Of a stretch of DNA of 64,000 bases, positions 25,572 to 34,875 are shown one piece after another. Below the pieces are notes generated by a model that did no database searches, had not been told where the DNA came from, and worked only from the letters and a program-made list of their open reading frames with translations. Position numbers and translations under genes: made by a program. The DNA lies in NCBI RefSeq assembly GCF_010091925.1, contig NZ_WVID01000002.1, forward strand, positions 270,052 through 334,051, read 5' to 3'. Within the stretch, counting starts at the first letter, position 1. Each line of letters starts with the position of its first letter. The DNA is from Nostoc sp. B(2019). Its GTDB lineage: Bacteria > Cyanobacteriota > Cyanobacteriia > Cyanobacteriales > Nostocaceae.

Positions 25572-28049
25572 TTACTTAATGGCTAAGTAAATTGCCCAAA
25601 TTGCCATTGCTCGCAGGTAAGTACTAGCACGGAAAGTACCAGCAGCGGTGATAGCTTCAGGTGTGCGGAATTGCAGCCCATTGTCGTAAATTTGTCTGAT
25701 CACAGCTTGTGTCAACTTAAATGCTTCATCCTTCATTCCCATTTGCACGAGAAAAGCCGCTAGCCCAAAGTTAATTCCTGTCCAGACTTCCAAGGGATGA
25801 GTCGCTTTAGGGTTTTCTGGTGAACCATCGGGACGAACACCATTAGCAGCACCAAACTCACCTTGGCAGAATTTTAGAAAGCAAGCATCATAAACAGTTT
25901 TCAGGGCAGAGAGGGCGCGATCGCTTGGTACAATATCTGGTAATCCCAAAAGACGGGCGTAGAATTGTCCGCATAATTGATCTGCCATTACCACATCGGA
26001 ACCACTATTACTATCGAGTTTGTAATATTGACCATTCCAGAGTTTTTCGTCGTAGATGGGGCGAGATTGTTTTAACCAGGTTTCATAGGTGGATTTTTGA
26101 ACCGCCATCGCGAGCCAGCGCTGTGCGGGGGTTCCCCCCGTTGAGGCGACTGGCGCGCCGAGGTCGCCAAGATTGAGATTTAATAAAATTTCGCTGATGG
26201 CGATCGCTGCTTGTAGCGCTGCTAACCACAACCCACCACAATAGGCGCTGACACCCTGTAACCGCCAATCATCGAAGGTTTGATCAGGCGCACCGGAATT
26301 TTCAGGAATTCCATCACCATCTAGGTCAAATGTTTTCAGGTAATCTAGGGTTTGAGCGATCGCATCCCAACAATCTGCTAAAAATTCTACATCGTCAGCA
26401 CCCGTGAGTAAAAAGTCTCGGTATACTTGCAATACAAAATCGCTACCTAAATCCTTCCATAAATTACAGTCCTGATAGCTGGTGTAGTTGGTTTTTTCCC
26501 AAACGTGTTCATTGGGTGCGCCTAAATCGTGGGGTGTTGCGCCTGGGACTTTGCGAACTGCGATCGGGCTTTCTGCTTTGATTGTCAAGTAATAGCCAAT
26601 TATCCGGGGAGTATCATCACCTTGAGGAATTGCTCGTGCAAATGCCCGCATCACCGATTTTTCTAGTTCGGGAAACAGCATCAGCAGTGCAAAAGAACCA
26701 TATAACCGCACATCTAGGCTTTCGTACCAGCGGTAATCTAAGCATTCCAATACTGCAAATTGACCGATGGGGTCAAGTTTTGATGCAGCACTCCAGAGAG
26801 TACCGCCGCTAGTGAGGTCGTAAAGCTCATTAAATAGAGCCATTTTAAACCAGTCGGGTAAATCTTCCCGGTCGAGAATGGGTTGTTGCCAGTTTTGAAT
26901 TTGCGATCGCCAAGTTTGATATTGTTGTAGCGCAGTAGATGCGATCGCCCAGGCATTGTTACCATCGTTACCAAAAAAGTCTGTATATCTGCGATAATAG
27001 TTAACCCCAGCGGCAAATTCTGTGATGGGGAAATCCCAAGCTAGCACAAAGGGGATTTCCAGAGTTTCACCTGGTTGGAGAGTAAAACGGATTGCGATCG
27101 CAGCTCCTAACTGTTCACCTTCTGCGGCTGGATTTGCATCTATAGAATTAGGCAAAGAGCCATCTTGAGCAAAGCTTTGCCACAAATCATCACCCATTCC
27201 CACAGGATTCCACCGAGTGTGGTGAAATACCTCAACTTCGGGATGTTTCAGCGTCGCAATACACCAACTTCCGTCCCCTTCCTGCAAAGCATCATTACCA
27301 ACCCGACTTAAAACACAACCAAACTGTTGTGTATCTTCAACAATCTGGTTATAATTCCCTTGACTTTCACCCCAGCGTGGTTGGTATTCGTAAACTGGAC
27401 TACCATCATCACGCACCCGCACTTGGGGAGATTTGAGAGCGTTAGTAAACCAGCCCACCATATTTTGCCAGGTGAGCATAATGCTAAGAGTAATAGGTGC
27501 ATCTGTAGAGTTGTGAGCATTCCAGAGGAACACCGCCACAGGGTAGCTACTTTCTTGGTAATTATCTGCCCAGACAGGGGAAAACTGCTCACAAGTCAAC
27601 TGTGCTTGAAATACATTTTCATACACAAACCAGCTACGGGGATACAAAGCGTGATATTCGCCAGTTTTGTATTGTTGGTTGATCGGGGATTCTCCCTCTC
27701 CCCCACTCTCTGGATACCATTTCCACCCTTGCAGACTGCTATCCTCTGGCGGTTGCGTAGATAAAGCGTAGGCTTGGGAAGATGTGCTATTAGACTCAAA
27801 CACACTGAATTGACACGCGGGGACGTTTTTGAAGATATGTTCACCGCCATCAATATGCCACAGGTTAAAATCTCCCCGTGAAGAACGACCGATGCAACCT
27901 GCACCAAAGCCACCTAAAGGCATACCATGCCAAGGGCCATCATCGATATTACTAGCGTAGCGGACGGTATAAGGCTTGTCCCAGCCTAAACCGATCGGAC
28001 GGTTCCAAGTGCAAGACGGAATTTTTACGGAGCGTTGATTTGTCATCAC
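25572..28049 (-). CDS. GH116 glycosidase, non-lysosomal glucosylceramidase (GBA2)-like
   Basis: Retaining beta-glucosidase family that includes human GBA2 and bacterial beta-glucosidases. The 825-residue protein has the N-terminal beta-sandwich (MPLGGFGAGCIGRSSRGDF) and the C-terminal (alpha/alpha)6 barrel. Candidate nucleophile is Glu435 (VLECLDYRWY, followed by DVRLYGSFAL) and candidate acid/base Asp593 in PDQTFDDWRLQG, ahead of SAYCGGLWLAALQ. There is no signal peptide, so it is probably cytosolic. Residues about 630-652 (APVASTGGTPAQRWL) are encoded by a GC-rich dispersed repeat inserted in frame. The natural substrate is unknown. Confidence 0.9.
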   Translation of the reverse strand: MMTNQRSVKIPSCTWNRPIGLGWDKPYTVRYASNIDDGPWHGMPLGGFGAGCIGRSSRGDFNLWHIDGGEHIFKNVPACQFSVFESNSTSSQAYALSTQPPEDSSLQGWKWYPESGGEGESPINQQYKTGEYHALYPRSWFVYENVFQAQLTCEQFSPVWADNYQESSYPVAVFLWNAHNSTDAPITLSIMLTWQNMVGWFTNALKSPQVRVRDDGSPVYEYQPRWGESQGNYNQIVEDTQQFGCVLSRVGNDALQEGDGSWCIATLKHPEVEVFHHTRWNPVGMGDDLWQSFAQDGSLPNSIDANPAAEGEQLGAAIAIRFTLQPGETLEIPFVLAWDFPITEFAAGVNYYRRYTDFFGNDGNNAWAIASTALQQYQTWRSQIQNWQQPILDREDLPDWFKMALFNELYDLTSGGTLWSAASKLDPIGQFAVLECLDYRWYESLDVRLYGSFALLMLFPELEKSVMRAFARAIPQGDDTPRIIGYYLTIKAESPIAVRKVPGATPHDLGAPNEHVWEKTNYTSYQDCNLWKDLGSDFVLQVYRDFLLTGADDVEFLADCWDAIAQTLDYLKTFDLDGDGIPENSGAPDQTFDDWRLQGVSAYCGGLWLAALQAAIAISEILLNLNLGDLGAPVASTGGTPAQRWLAMAVQKSTYETWLKQSRPIYDEKLWNGQYYKLDSNSGSDVVMADQLCGQFYARLLGLPDIVPSDRALSALKTVYDACFLKFCQGEFGAANGVRPDGSPENPKATHPLEVWTGINFGLAAFLVQMGMKDEAFKLTQAVIRQIYDNGLQFRTPEAITAAGTFRASTYLRAMAIWAIYLAIK
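26098..26165. repeat. GC-rich repeat module inserted in frame in the GH116 gene
   Basis: The segment has the vocabulary of the intergenic Nostoc repeats (GGTTCCCCCCG, AGGCGACTGGCGCGCC) and a GC content far above the flanking gene. It keeps the reading frame and adds about 20 residues between two barrel helices of the enzyme. Confidence 0.6.
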
Positions 28050-28123
28050 CTGATGTCACAGCGTGCAGTTACGTCAATGAAGACTAGCGCGATGTGCGAT
28101 TTTTCTCAAGTAGAACGCGGTGA

Positions 28124-28280
28124 TATAGCGTTTCCTAATCTGCTGAGGTACGAATTTATCTGTCTTGAAAAGTTTTGCGCTCCTGTTACCCGGACACGCA
28201 AACTTTCCGCTGTGTTCATCTGTGTTCATCTGTGGTTAATTACTTCTTCTGTGTATCTCACTGAGGTGAGAACCGCCATA
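28124..28280. mobile_element. MITE-like element, TATAGCG family (copy 1)
   Basis: The ends are imperfect inverted repeats beginning TATAGCGTTTC (left) and, read inward from the right, TATGGCGGTTC, both followed near position 20 by a TGAG(G/A)TAC motif. The same ends bound a 129-bp element at 52584-52712. 157 bp, no coding capacity. It lies just upstream of the GH116 start. Confidence 0.65.
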
Positions 28281-28560
28281 GCATAAAAATGAACATTGAT
28301 ACTCACGCCCCAAGTTAAATTAAATACACAGATGAACCAATGCTGGTTGAATGAGCTTGTAAATACGGATAGTTATCAAAAATTCATAATTAGCTTTGTC
28401 TTAACTGTCTTAACTGTCCTTGACAAATAACTGCAATTTTATCAAGATACTTAACTATATCAACATTATAAATAATTGTTTTAAACGCCAACCCATACCG
28501 AAGCCTGTGAAATTTTTCCCAACTGATGTGTGAAAAAGTTCTCAAGCGCTTTTATATGAT

Positions 28561-28650
28561 AACCAGCGCGTTCTTCGGAAGATTTTTACAAATGCTTTAG
28601 TGTGGGAAGAAATTACAATTTATCTTCAGATTGAAATTACCGGAACTTAA
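28561..28650 (+). pseudogene. Remnant of a mscS-family 3' end
   Basis: Positions 28561-28620 match positions 32891-32950, inside the 3' end of the intact mscS-family gene, at 48 of 60 bases without gaps. The frame is kept (RVLRKIFTNALVWEEITI against RVLRKIFTDALVREGITI) and ends in TAA at 28650. It lies 130 bp before the calmodulin-like fusion gene, in the 731-bp region 28050-28780, whose other content is the MITE-like element and AT-rich sequence. Confidence 0.7.
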
Positions 28651-28780
28651 AGTTGAAAATCCTAATATTTTATTGATTTTCTGACTAATTCAACATCAAA
28701 ATTAAATTGCTACTTAACTGAATAAGAATTAAAGTATTCGGCTTTTTTTAGTCTAATTAAAAAATAGAGAGTATGAATTG

Positions 28781-31177
28781 ATGGCAACTGTAGAATTAGA
28801 AAAAAAGGTCATGACTGAAGAAGAAGTGGCAAAGCTGTGGGAAGCGTTCAAAGTATTTGATACGGACGGCAGCGGTTCTATCTCAACAAAAGAATTAGGG
28901 GAAGTGATGCGATCGCTAGGGCAAAGTCCTGGCGACACCGAACTGCGCGACATGATCAAAGAAGTGGACGTTGACTTATCAGGCAGTATTGATTTCGAGG
29001 AATTCAAAACCCTGATGGTGTCAGCACAAGGCGATCGCAAAAGTCGTCTTCATCTGGCATTCAGCGTGTTTGATGAAGATGGTAGCGGTCAAATTACTAC
29101 AAATGAACTGCACAACGTGATGAGTCTATTTGGGCTAACGGATGCAGAACTCGAAGAAATGATTAAAGAGGTTGATCACGATGGTGATGCTTCAATTGAC
29201 TTTCAAGAGTTTATGAAACTGGTTCCAGAAGAATCAGAAATAACCAGCGGCTATAAAGATTTACCCATTTCTTTTACAAGTTCCCCCACAAATGATGCAG
29301 CCACCGTCACCCCAGACGTAGCGGCGGCTACTACTGATGAATTCCCATTATCAACCACCACATCTCTTGAACAGGAAACATCCAGCGACAATCCAGAAGT
29401 AGCACGTCTGAAAGAACTGCTCGCGCAACACCCACAAGAGCAAAAAGAACGCGCCACCTCTCGCCTGCAAATGCAGATTGGTTTATTTCGTCTGATTCAA
29501 GGAGCCGCCTACCGCTGCTTCCGCGAGAGTTTCTCAGCCAATCACGAAACTCACCTGCGCGTGAGAAACCTGCCCTACAAAATTACAGACTTTGTGCAGT
29601 TTGTCCAAAAAGCGATCGCATTGTACAAAGGGTTAGATATTGTAGAAAAAGCTTGCCACCCCCTGTTAGATGCAGTCGTTGAATCAATCGAAAAAGAGTA
29701 CTCTCGACTCCAAGACCGCATCAAGAACTGGAACACCATCCAAAAAACACCCCAGATGCTAGCTGAGGAAAAAGCGATGCAATCAGCACGCCGCAAATCC
29801 ATCTCTGTCAAGGAGAAGTTTGCAGCGGGGGTGGAGTTCGCCATTACTGTCAAGAAAAAGCATTTCAGTTTTCGTGACATTGCAGCAGGCGTGCTAGCAA
29901 TCAACGAACTAAACCGCCTCAGACAGATGGAACTAAATGCAGAGCTTACCCCACCTCCCCCTAAATCAGCAGGCGATCCCAAAGATTACCTCAAGCAGTG
30001 GAACCGCGTTATTCTCGCCGATGCTTCAGAAGAAATACATGGTGCAATGATGCCAGTGGCTTATTGGTATGAAGATTTCATGCCGAAGTTGCTAGCTGCT
30101 TTTAGTGTCAACACTGCTGCTGATATCCAAAGTAACACCGTAGCTAACGAAGCGGCTTTGGCTCAGTGGTATGAAGATACTAAAGCAGTGGGAGAATTTG
30201 ACCGCTATGGGGCGGATGTAGCACAGAACTTTGCTAAATGCACTCCCAAACAAAAGCTCGCAGTTAAGCAGGCATGGCGTTTAACGCATCACTACCTTAA
30301 TGGCGTGCAAAAACGGCGCGAACGCCAAGAGTTTGGGCGCGAGTCAGGCGCACTCTCGCAATACGTGGCATTCATTGATGTGTATTTGGCACGGAGTGAC
30401 ATTAAAGATGCCCAGATGCGCGTTAGCTTTCCTTATTACATTGGGCCTGGTGTGTGGCGTTTCTTCCACACCACAGCAGAAATCGTGTCTAGCAAGCCAT
30501 ACGAAAAACAAAAAGCACTGGTGGCAGTTTTTCAAGACTTTTTTAAACTATTTGCCACAATGTACCCCTGCCCTTACTGCCGCCATCACCTCAATATGTA
30601 TGTGGTGCAGAACAAAGAGGTCGATATGTACCCGGTAGAGTATCTTTTACTCGGACGCGACCCGCAGCTGAACAATTTTGAGGTGTCGATGGAGGCCAAG
30701 CTGTCTACAGTCGTGGATGGTGACGCCTTGCGCTTATTTTTCTGGAAACTACATAACACTGTTTCCTCATCTATTGCTCGCTCCGAGGAGTGGTATCACA
30801 AGGATGAGAAAGCTTTTTATACTACCCGCTACTGGCCCAGTCTAGATTCCGAACTGGCACGAGGCAAAGCGCTCAAGCACCTTAGCATCTCCGTCGAGCG
30901 CTTATATCGCCTCTATGGGATTCTTAAACCAGCATCGCGGTTGGCAGGAGTAAGAGCAACTCTCCAAAAGCTGATAGAGAAAGGCGATGAGTCAGGCATC
31001 AAAGAAGCGTGTACGCTTGCCGAAGATTATATTAAAGAGTTGGAATCATCTGTGATCGCCGGGCAATTTCTTCAGGAAACCTACCGCTTTGACCCTGAAA
31101 TTGTAGATAAAACTCCTCACTTTACTCCTGAAGAAGAAGAGTTTGCCCGCAGTGGGGTATTTGTAGAAGTCGTATAA
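28781..31177 (+). CDS. Calmodulin-like four-EF-hand protein fused to an Erv1/ALR-like sulfhydryl oxidase region
   Basis: Translation probably starts at ATG 28781 (a TTG lies one codon before), giving 798 residues. Residues 1-150 are laid out like calmodulin: EF loops at 27-38 ([12 protein letters not shown]), 63-74 ([12 protein letters not shown]), 98-109 ([12 protein letters not shown]) and 132-143 ([12 protein letters not shown]; Ala at the usual Gly). A Pro/Ser/Thr-rich linker and a helical middle of about 350 residues with no recognised family follow. Residues about 555-640 resemble Erv1/ALR flavin-linked sulfhydryl oxidases: [15 protein letters not shown], then [11 protein letters not shown] with Cys597 and Cys600 as the CxxC. 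There is no signal peptide. It may be a calcium-controlled thiol oxidase; FAD binding is inference. A strong hairpin ends the gene, so it is likely monocistronic. Confidence 0.85.
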   Translation: MATVELEKKVMTEEEVAKLWEAFKVFDTDGSGSISTKELGEVMRSLGQSPGDTELRDMIKEVDVDLSGSIDFEEFKTLMVSAQGDRKSRLHLAFSVFDEDGSGQITTNELHNVMSLFGLTDAELEEMIKEVDHDGDASIDFQEFMKLVPEESEITSGYKDLPISFTSSPTNDAATVTPDVAAATTDEFPLSTTTSLEQETSSDNPEVARLKELLAQHPQEQKERATSRLQMQIGLFRLIQGAAYRCFRESFSANHETHLRVRNLPYKITDFVQFVQKAIALYKGLDIVEKACHPLLDAVVESIEKEYSRLQDRIKNWNTIQKTPQMLAEEKAMQSARRKSISVKEKFAAGVEFAITVKKKHFSFRDIAAGVLAINELNRLRQMELNAELTPPPPKSAGDPKDYLKQWNRVILADASEEIHGAMMPVAYWYEDFMPKLLAAFSVNTAADIQSNTVANEAALAQWYEDTKAVGEFDRYGADVAQNFAKCTPKQKLAVKQAWRLTHHYLNGVQKRRERQEFGRESGALSQYVAFIDVYLARSDIKDAQMRVSFPYYIGPGVWRFFHTTAEIVSSKPYEKQKALVAVFQDFFKLFATMYPCPYCRHHLNMYVVQNKEVDMYPVEYLLLGRDPQLNNFEVSMEAKLSTVVDGDALRLFFWKLHNTVSSSIARSEEWYHKDEKAFYTTRYWPSLDSELARGKALKHLSISVERLYRLYGILKPASRLAGVRATLQKLIEKGDESGIKEACTLAEDYIKELESSVIAGQFLQETYRFDPEIVDKTPHFTPEEEEFARSGVFVEVV

Positions 31178-31191
31178 ATAACAATAATTTG

Positions 31192-31229
31192 TACAAGTAA
31201 GGTAAATCTTCTTATTTACCTTACTTGTA
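31192..31229 (+). terminator. Strong terminator hairpin after the calmodulin-like fusion gene
   Basis: A perfect 16-bp stem (TACAAGTAAGGTAAAT at 31192-31207, complement at 31214-31229) with a 6-nt loop begins 14 bp after the stop codon. A mixed T-rich tail follows. It separates this gene from mscS downstream. Confidence 0.8.
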
Positions 31230-31396
31230 TCAGTTTAATTGCACTTATTTAGTACCTAAATATAATGCAGGAATTCTATTTGATTTTTCAAAAGATTTTC
31301 ACCTATAATCCTTGTCAAACAGGTTTTTAAATCTCAATATACTTTTAAAAGTAAAATCAGAGTCATAGAATAAGCTTTTTAATTTTTAGATTAGAT

Positions 31397-32977
31397 ATGG
31401 ATTTATTAATTATCTTGGCTGAAGTCAGTATTGTCATCTTCATTTTCTTGTTAGTAAACTGGCTTTTGAACAAGGTTTTCAAACTATTTTTGAAAAACTC
31501 TCTAGTTAAAAACCAGGGGAGAAGTATCAACACTCTGCGTCAAAATATTAAAGTGTTGTTGATACTTACTTGTTTGCTGTCATGCCTTCTGATTATCGGT
31601 GCTAATGCTTTTCTACTTTATCGAGGCGAAAATCTTCAACAGTATACACTCTTATTGATTAAGCGTATCCCATCAGGATTTTGGGTAAGTTTAGGAATTG
31701 GCTGCGCTCAAAGCATTGGTACTTTGATTTTAGCTGCGATCGCAGTCAAATTTGTGCGCTATTGGTTCAAGGTAGCTAACATTCGTGCCAAGAGAATTGA
31801 ACAAAGCACTACCGATGATCAAAGTATTGATACGTTCTTTGCCAACCTCAACAACATTGTTACCACTGGATTGTGGTTGTGGGCTGTCATTTGGTGTAGC
31901 AAGTTTCTTAAAGTACCAGTAGTCATCTCTGAGTACCTGTCCATCCTGCTGCGAATCTATCTGATAGTTGCTGTTGGATTACTTATACCGAAAGCAATCA
32001 CCGCGATTATTGATAGTCTAGATGCTCTGAGTATAAGATACTCCAGCCCTAACAACCTTTTGAGATTCTACGATCGCCTACGACACCTAATCCCCTTTTT
32101 GAAGAGGTGTCTGGAATTTGTGATTTATATCTGCGTAGCAACATTAGTGATCCAGCAAGTCCAGTTCATCGCTAACATCGCAATTTTTGGGCCTCGAATT
32201 GTTAAGATAGTCGGCGTCGTTTTCATCAGCCGTGTTTTATTTGAAGTCGTTTACTTACTAGTTGAAGAAATATTATTCAAAGACCAAAATCTCACTGACA
32301 TACAAACAAGCAGACGTCTCACCCTGGTTCCTCTGATTCGTAGTTTTTTACAATATCTAGTTTACTTCGGTGCGATCGTCTCTATCCTCTATATCCTCGA
32401 CATCAATCCTACTCCCGTACTCGCTGGTGCAGGTATTCTTGGTATAGCTGTGGGTTTTGGGGCACAGACACTAATTAATGATATAGTTTGCGGCTTTTTT
32501 ATTCTGTTTGAAAATTATTACTTAGTTGGTGACTATATTGAGGCGGGGAAAGTAGAAGAGAAGGTTGTAGAGGGAATTGTAGAAGCAATTGAACTTAGAA
32601 CTACTCGTGTCAGACATCCCAATGGTCAATTACAGATTATTCGTAACGGCGATATTGGCTCAATTACCAACTACTCTAAACAGTATATCTATGCAGTTGT
32701 AGAAGTTGGCATACCTTATGAATCTAATTTAGCTCATGTATATAAAGTGATTGAGGACGTGGGAGAACAACTAAAAGTAAATTACCCAGATGTACTCGAA
32801 CCGACGCTGATAGATGGAGTAGAGAGTCTAGGAGAATCTAATTTGTTGTTACGGACATTGACCAAAGTCAAGCCCGGAAAGCATCTTCAAATACAGCGGG
32901 TTTTGCGGAAAATTTTTACTGATGCTTTAGTCCGGGAAGGAATTACGATTCCTTTAACTGTTAAAACTAGCGACTAG
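31397..32977 (+). CDS. MscS-family mechanosensitive ion channel
   Basis: 526-residue membrane protein. Several N-terminal hydrophobic helices precede the MscS pore core: the helix LAGAGILGIAVGFGAQTLIND with the Gly/Ala pattern of the pore-lining TM3, then the beta domain (FILFENYYLVGDYIEAG, RHPNGQLQIIRNGDI) and the alpha/beta tail. Length and layout match the larger bacterial MscS homologs. It probably releases osmolytes on membrane tension. It lies 219 bp after the calmodulin-like fusion gene but is separated from it by a terminator hairpin. Part of its 3' end is duplicated upstream of that gene at 28561-28650. Confidence 0.92.
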   Translation: MDLLIILAEVSIVIFIFLLVNWLLNKVFKLFLKNSLVKNQGRSINTLRQNIKVLLILTCLLSCLLIIGANAFLLYRGENLQQYTLLLIKRIPSGFWVSLGIGCAQSIGTLILAAIAVKFVRYWFKVANIRAKRIEQSTTDDQSIDTFFANLNNIVTTGLWLWAVIWCSKFLKVPVVISEYLSILLRIYLIVAVGLLIPKAITAIIDSLDALSIRYSSPNNLLRFYDRLRHLIPFLKRCLEFVIYICVATLVIQQVQFIANIAIFGPRIVKIVGVVFISRVLFEVVYLLVEEILFKDQNLTDIQTSRRLTLVPLIRSFLQYLVYFGAIVSILYILDINPTPVLAGAGILGIAVGFGAQTLINDIVCGFFILFENYYLVGDYIEAGKVEEKVVEGIVEAIELRTTRVRHPNGQLQIIRNGDIGSITNYSKQYIYAVVEVGIPYESNLAHVYKVIEDVGEQLKVNYPDVLEPTLIDGVESLGESNLLLRTLTKVKPGKHLQIQRVLRKIFTDALVREGITIPLTVKTSD

Positions 32978-33022
32978 CAAAGCTTAAAGCCGGGCAAAAG
33001 CACGTCATAAACTACCTAAAAC

Positions 33023-33334
33023 TTACTCGTAATGCGTCCACATCCGAATTATCTTTACTACTTGTTCGGATTCGATGACTTCATATACCAACCGATGCTG
33101 TATGTTTATCCTACGAGAACACGCACCTGATAAATCACCAACCAGCTTTTCATAAGGTGGAGGATTTTGAAAGGGATTTTTTTTAAGAACTACAAGTAAC
33201 TCCTCAACTTTTTCCTTTAAATTACTAGAAGCTAACTTCTTGGCATCTTTTTGCGCTTGTTTTGTGTAAACTAACCTCCAACTCACTTCTTCAGAATTTG
33301 GAAGTGGCTCTCCATTACTGCGCTGACTCACCAA
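33023..33334 (-). CDS. Txe/YoeB-family mRNA interferase toxin
   Basis: 103-residue type II toxin of the RelE superfamily; YoeB cleaves mRNA on the ribosome. The core WRLVYTKQAQKDAKKL begins near residue 19, so the first 18 residues (MVSQRSNGEPLPN...) may be an over-extension. Conserved features: NPFQNPPPYEKLVGDLSGACSRRINIQHRLVYEV, here split by family-typical spacing, and the C-terminal MWTHYE with the functional His-Tyr. Its 5' end overlaps the antitoxin gene by 7 nt. All key residues are present, so this module looks intact. Confidence 0.9.
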   Translation of the reverse strand: MVSQRSNGEPLPNSEEVSWRLVYTKQAQKDAKKLASSNLKEKVEELLVVLKKNPFQNPPPYEKLVGDLSGACSRRINIQHRLVYEVIESEQVVKIIRMWTHYE

Positions 33335-33573
33335 TCCAATTCCTCATCGCATTCTTGGATCGGAGTTGCTAGTCCTTCTTTGATAGATTCTCGCATTCCA
33401 GTTATAGATAACAAGTAAAGAGTCTCCTGAATTGCAGACCAGTCTTTTTCCGCAAGTAGAATCGCATTTCCACGATCGCCCTGAATGATCACAGGTTTAC
33501 CCTGCTCTGCAACTTGGTCTATCAGCTCTTGTAAATTATTTTGAGCGTCGTTGACGGGAAGCGAAGACATCAT
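33328..33573 (-). CDS. Phd/YefM-family antitoxin
   Basis: 81 residues. The N-terminal DNA-binding part (VNDAQNNLQELIDQVAEQGKPVIIQGDRGNAILL in family-typical order) is followed by an acidic toxin-binding tail ending QECDEELDW. It is upstream of and overlaps its YoeB-type toxin, the usual order, and should autoregulate the operon. This is the only one of the type II modules in the window with both partners apparently intact. Confidence 0.9.
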   Translation of the reverse strand: MMSSLPVNDAQNNLQELIDQVAEQGKPVIIQGDRGNAILLAEKDWSAIQETLYLLSITGMRESIKEGLATPIQECDEELDW

Positions 33574-33818
33574 GCATTTTTAGCTCACGATAACTTTACT
33601 TTAGTCTATCTACGAACTTATGCAAGCAAGTAGCGATCGCCTTAAATTATAGTGAGTAAGGGTAATGTCTGACGACAAGTCGCTGCACGTCTAGGCTTTT
33701 ATGATAATGGTAAAAAATGCGTAGGCGTAGCCCGCCCTAGGCATCGCTGCTCTTATCGGTTGGATTTGGTTTCCTCGAAGTACAATTAAATCTATATTTA
33801 AACAAAAATCACAGCAGT

Positions 33819-34043
33819 ATGATCACTCTGCAACAAGCACTCGATACAATTAGCCAACTCCCACCAGAACAGCAAGAAATGCTACTAGAAATTATCAAGA
33901 ATCGTCTGATCGAAACTCGTCGTCAAGAAATTGCACAGGATGCGAAAGTTGCGATCGCTGCTTTTCATCAAGGTCAACTGTCCCATCAGTCTGTTGCAGA
34001 AATAATTACAGAATTACAAACGACGCTGCTAGAAAATGAATGA
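33819..34043 (+). CDS. Antitoxin of a RelE-like module (74 aa)
   Basis: 74-residue, mostly helical, acidic protein (PPEQQEMLLEIIKNRLIETRRQEIAQDAK-type layout) of the kind that precedes RelE-like toxins in cyanobacteria. Its stop codon TGA (34041-34043) overlaps an ATG at 34040 (ATGA), the former start of the toxin frame. The toxin that follows carries two stop codons, so this antitoxin has probably lost its partner. About 60 bp upstream is a dispersed repeat module GGCGTAG-CCC at about 33721-33750. Confidence 0.7.
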   Translation: MITLQQALDTISQLPPEQQEMLLEIIKNRLIETRRQEIAQDAKVAIAAFHQGQLSHQSVAEIITELQTTLLENE

Positions 34044-34324
34044 GATAATTAGTTATAGCCTCGAAATTTAAACGCTCATTCCGTAAGTTCGTTCTCCGTA
34101 ATCCTAAGCTACAAGAAAGAATTGAAGACACCTTGTAACAGATGCAAGAGGATGTTTTTCTGCCCCGACTTGGTACACACTCTCTTCAAGGCGAGTTAGC
34201 GGGATTAAGAGCCTGTTCCTGTGGTTACGACTGCCGAATTGTTTTTTCACTCGAAATGGATAACGAAACCAACGAAGATGTTATCATCTTGCTTAATATT
34301 GGAACCCACGATGAAGTCTACTGA
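34040..34324 (+). pseudogene. RelE-like toxin with two in-frame TAA codons
   Basis: From ATG 34040, overlapping the antitoxin stop, the frame reads MR, stop, then LVIASKFKRSFRKFVLRNPKL..., a second TAA at codon 33, then MQEDVFLPRLGTHSLQGELAG ... RIVFSLEMDNETNEDVIILLNIGTHDEVY to a natural stop at 34322-34324. Frame is kept throughout, so two base changes would restore a normal toxin of about 94 residues. The last 60 codons could be translated alone from ATG 34142, but would lack the N-terminal part of the fold. Confidence 0.75.
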
Positions 34325-34875
34325 GAGAAATCCTGCGTTGATGCACAACCCAGACATCACGTTGTGAATATTCTTTGATATCTAATGGTGCGATCGCCTC
34401 CGCTACCATCCTATCTTCATTAATCCGCAAACAAAGGAAACAAAAGCCGCCTGTGAAGTCTGCCGTAAATATGTTTGGAGCCAAGAATAAGCTAAAAGCG
34501 AGGATTAATGAGAAGAAAACAGGAGAAATAAACCTCTAATCTCCAATGTTGAGACTTAGAACTCCAGTTTTCACCTTCGGAACTCGGAACTTCGTGCTCG
34601 GAACTCGGAACTTGGTGCTCAGAACTCGGAACTTCGTGTTCGGAACTCGGAACTTCGTGCTCAGAACTCGGAACTTCGTGTTCGGAACTGCAACAACCGA
34701 GATACAAGGGTCAATTATTGTGAGTGAAAGGCGTAGGCGTAGCCCCTCAAAGACATTGCTCACCTTTTAAACTCAGAATTTCTTTGCACCTTTTCTCAAA
34801 CTCTTCGATCAAAAGTTACGCGATCGCATATCATACTTTTTACTTTAATCTTGTTCTTCAGCAGAGAGATGCTAC
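34325..34875. other. Intergenic region holding the 21-bp array and a dispersed repeat
   Basis: 551 bp without a supported gene. Besides the 21-bp array it contains GGCGTAGGCGTAGCCC at about 34729-34745, which is shared with a module at about 33721-33735. The rest is AT-rich. Confidence 0.5.
34585..34689. repeat. Five tandem copies of a 21-bp repeat
   Basis: Units start at 34585, 34606, 34627, 34648 and 34669, each of the type CGGAACTTCGTG(C/T)TC(G/A)GAACT, with a partial unit before the first. 21 bp is three heptamers. A minus-strand frame would encode a SSEHEVP heptad repeat, but there is no gene-like context. Confidence 0.9.

Noticed and set aside
34492..34707. Minus-strand frame encoding SSEHEVP repeats
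   Set aside because: Translation of the 21-bp tandem repeat; more than one frame is open through it, as expected for a repeat of length divisible by three.
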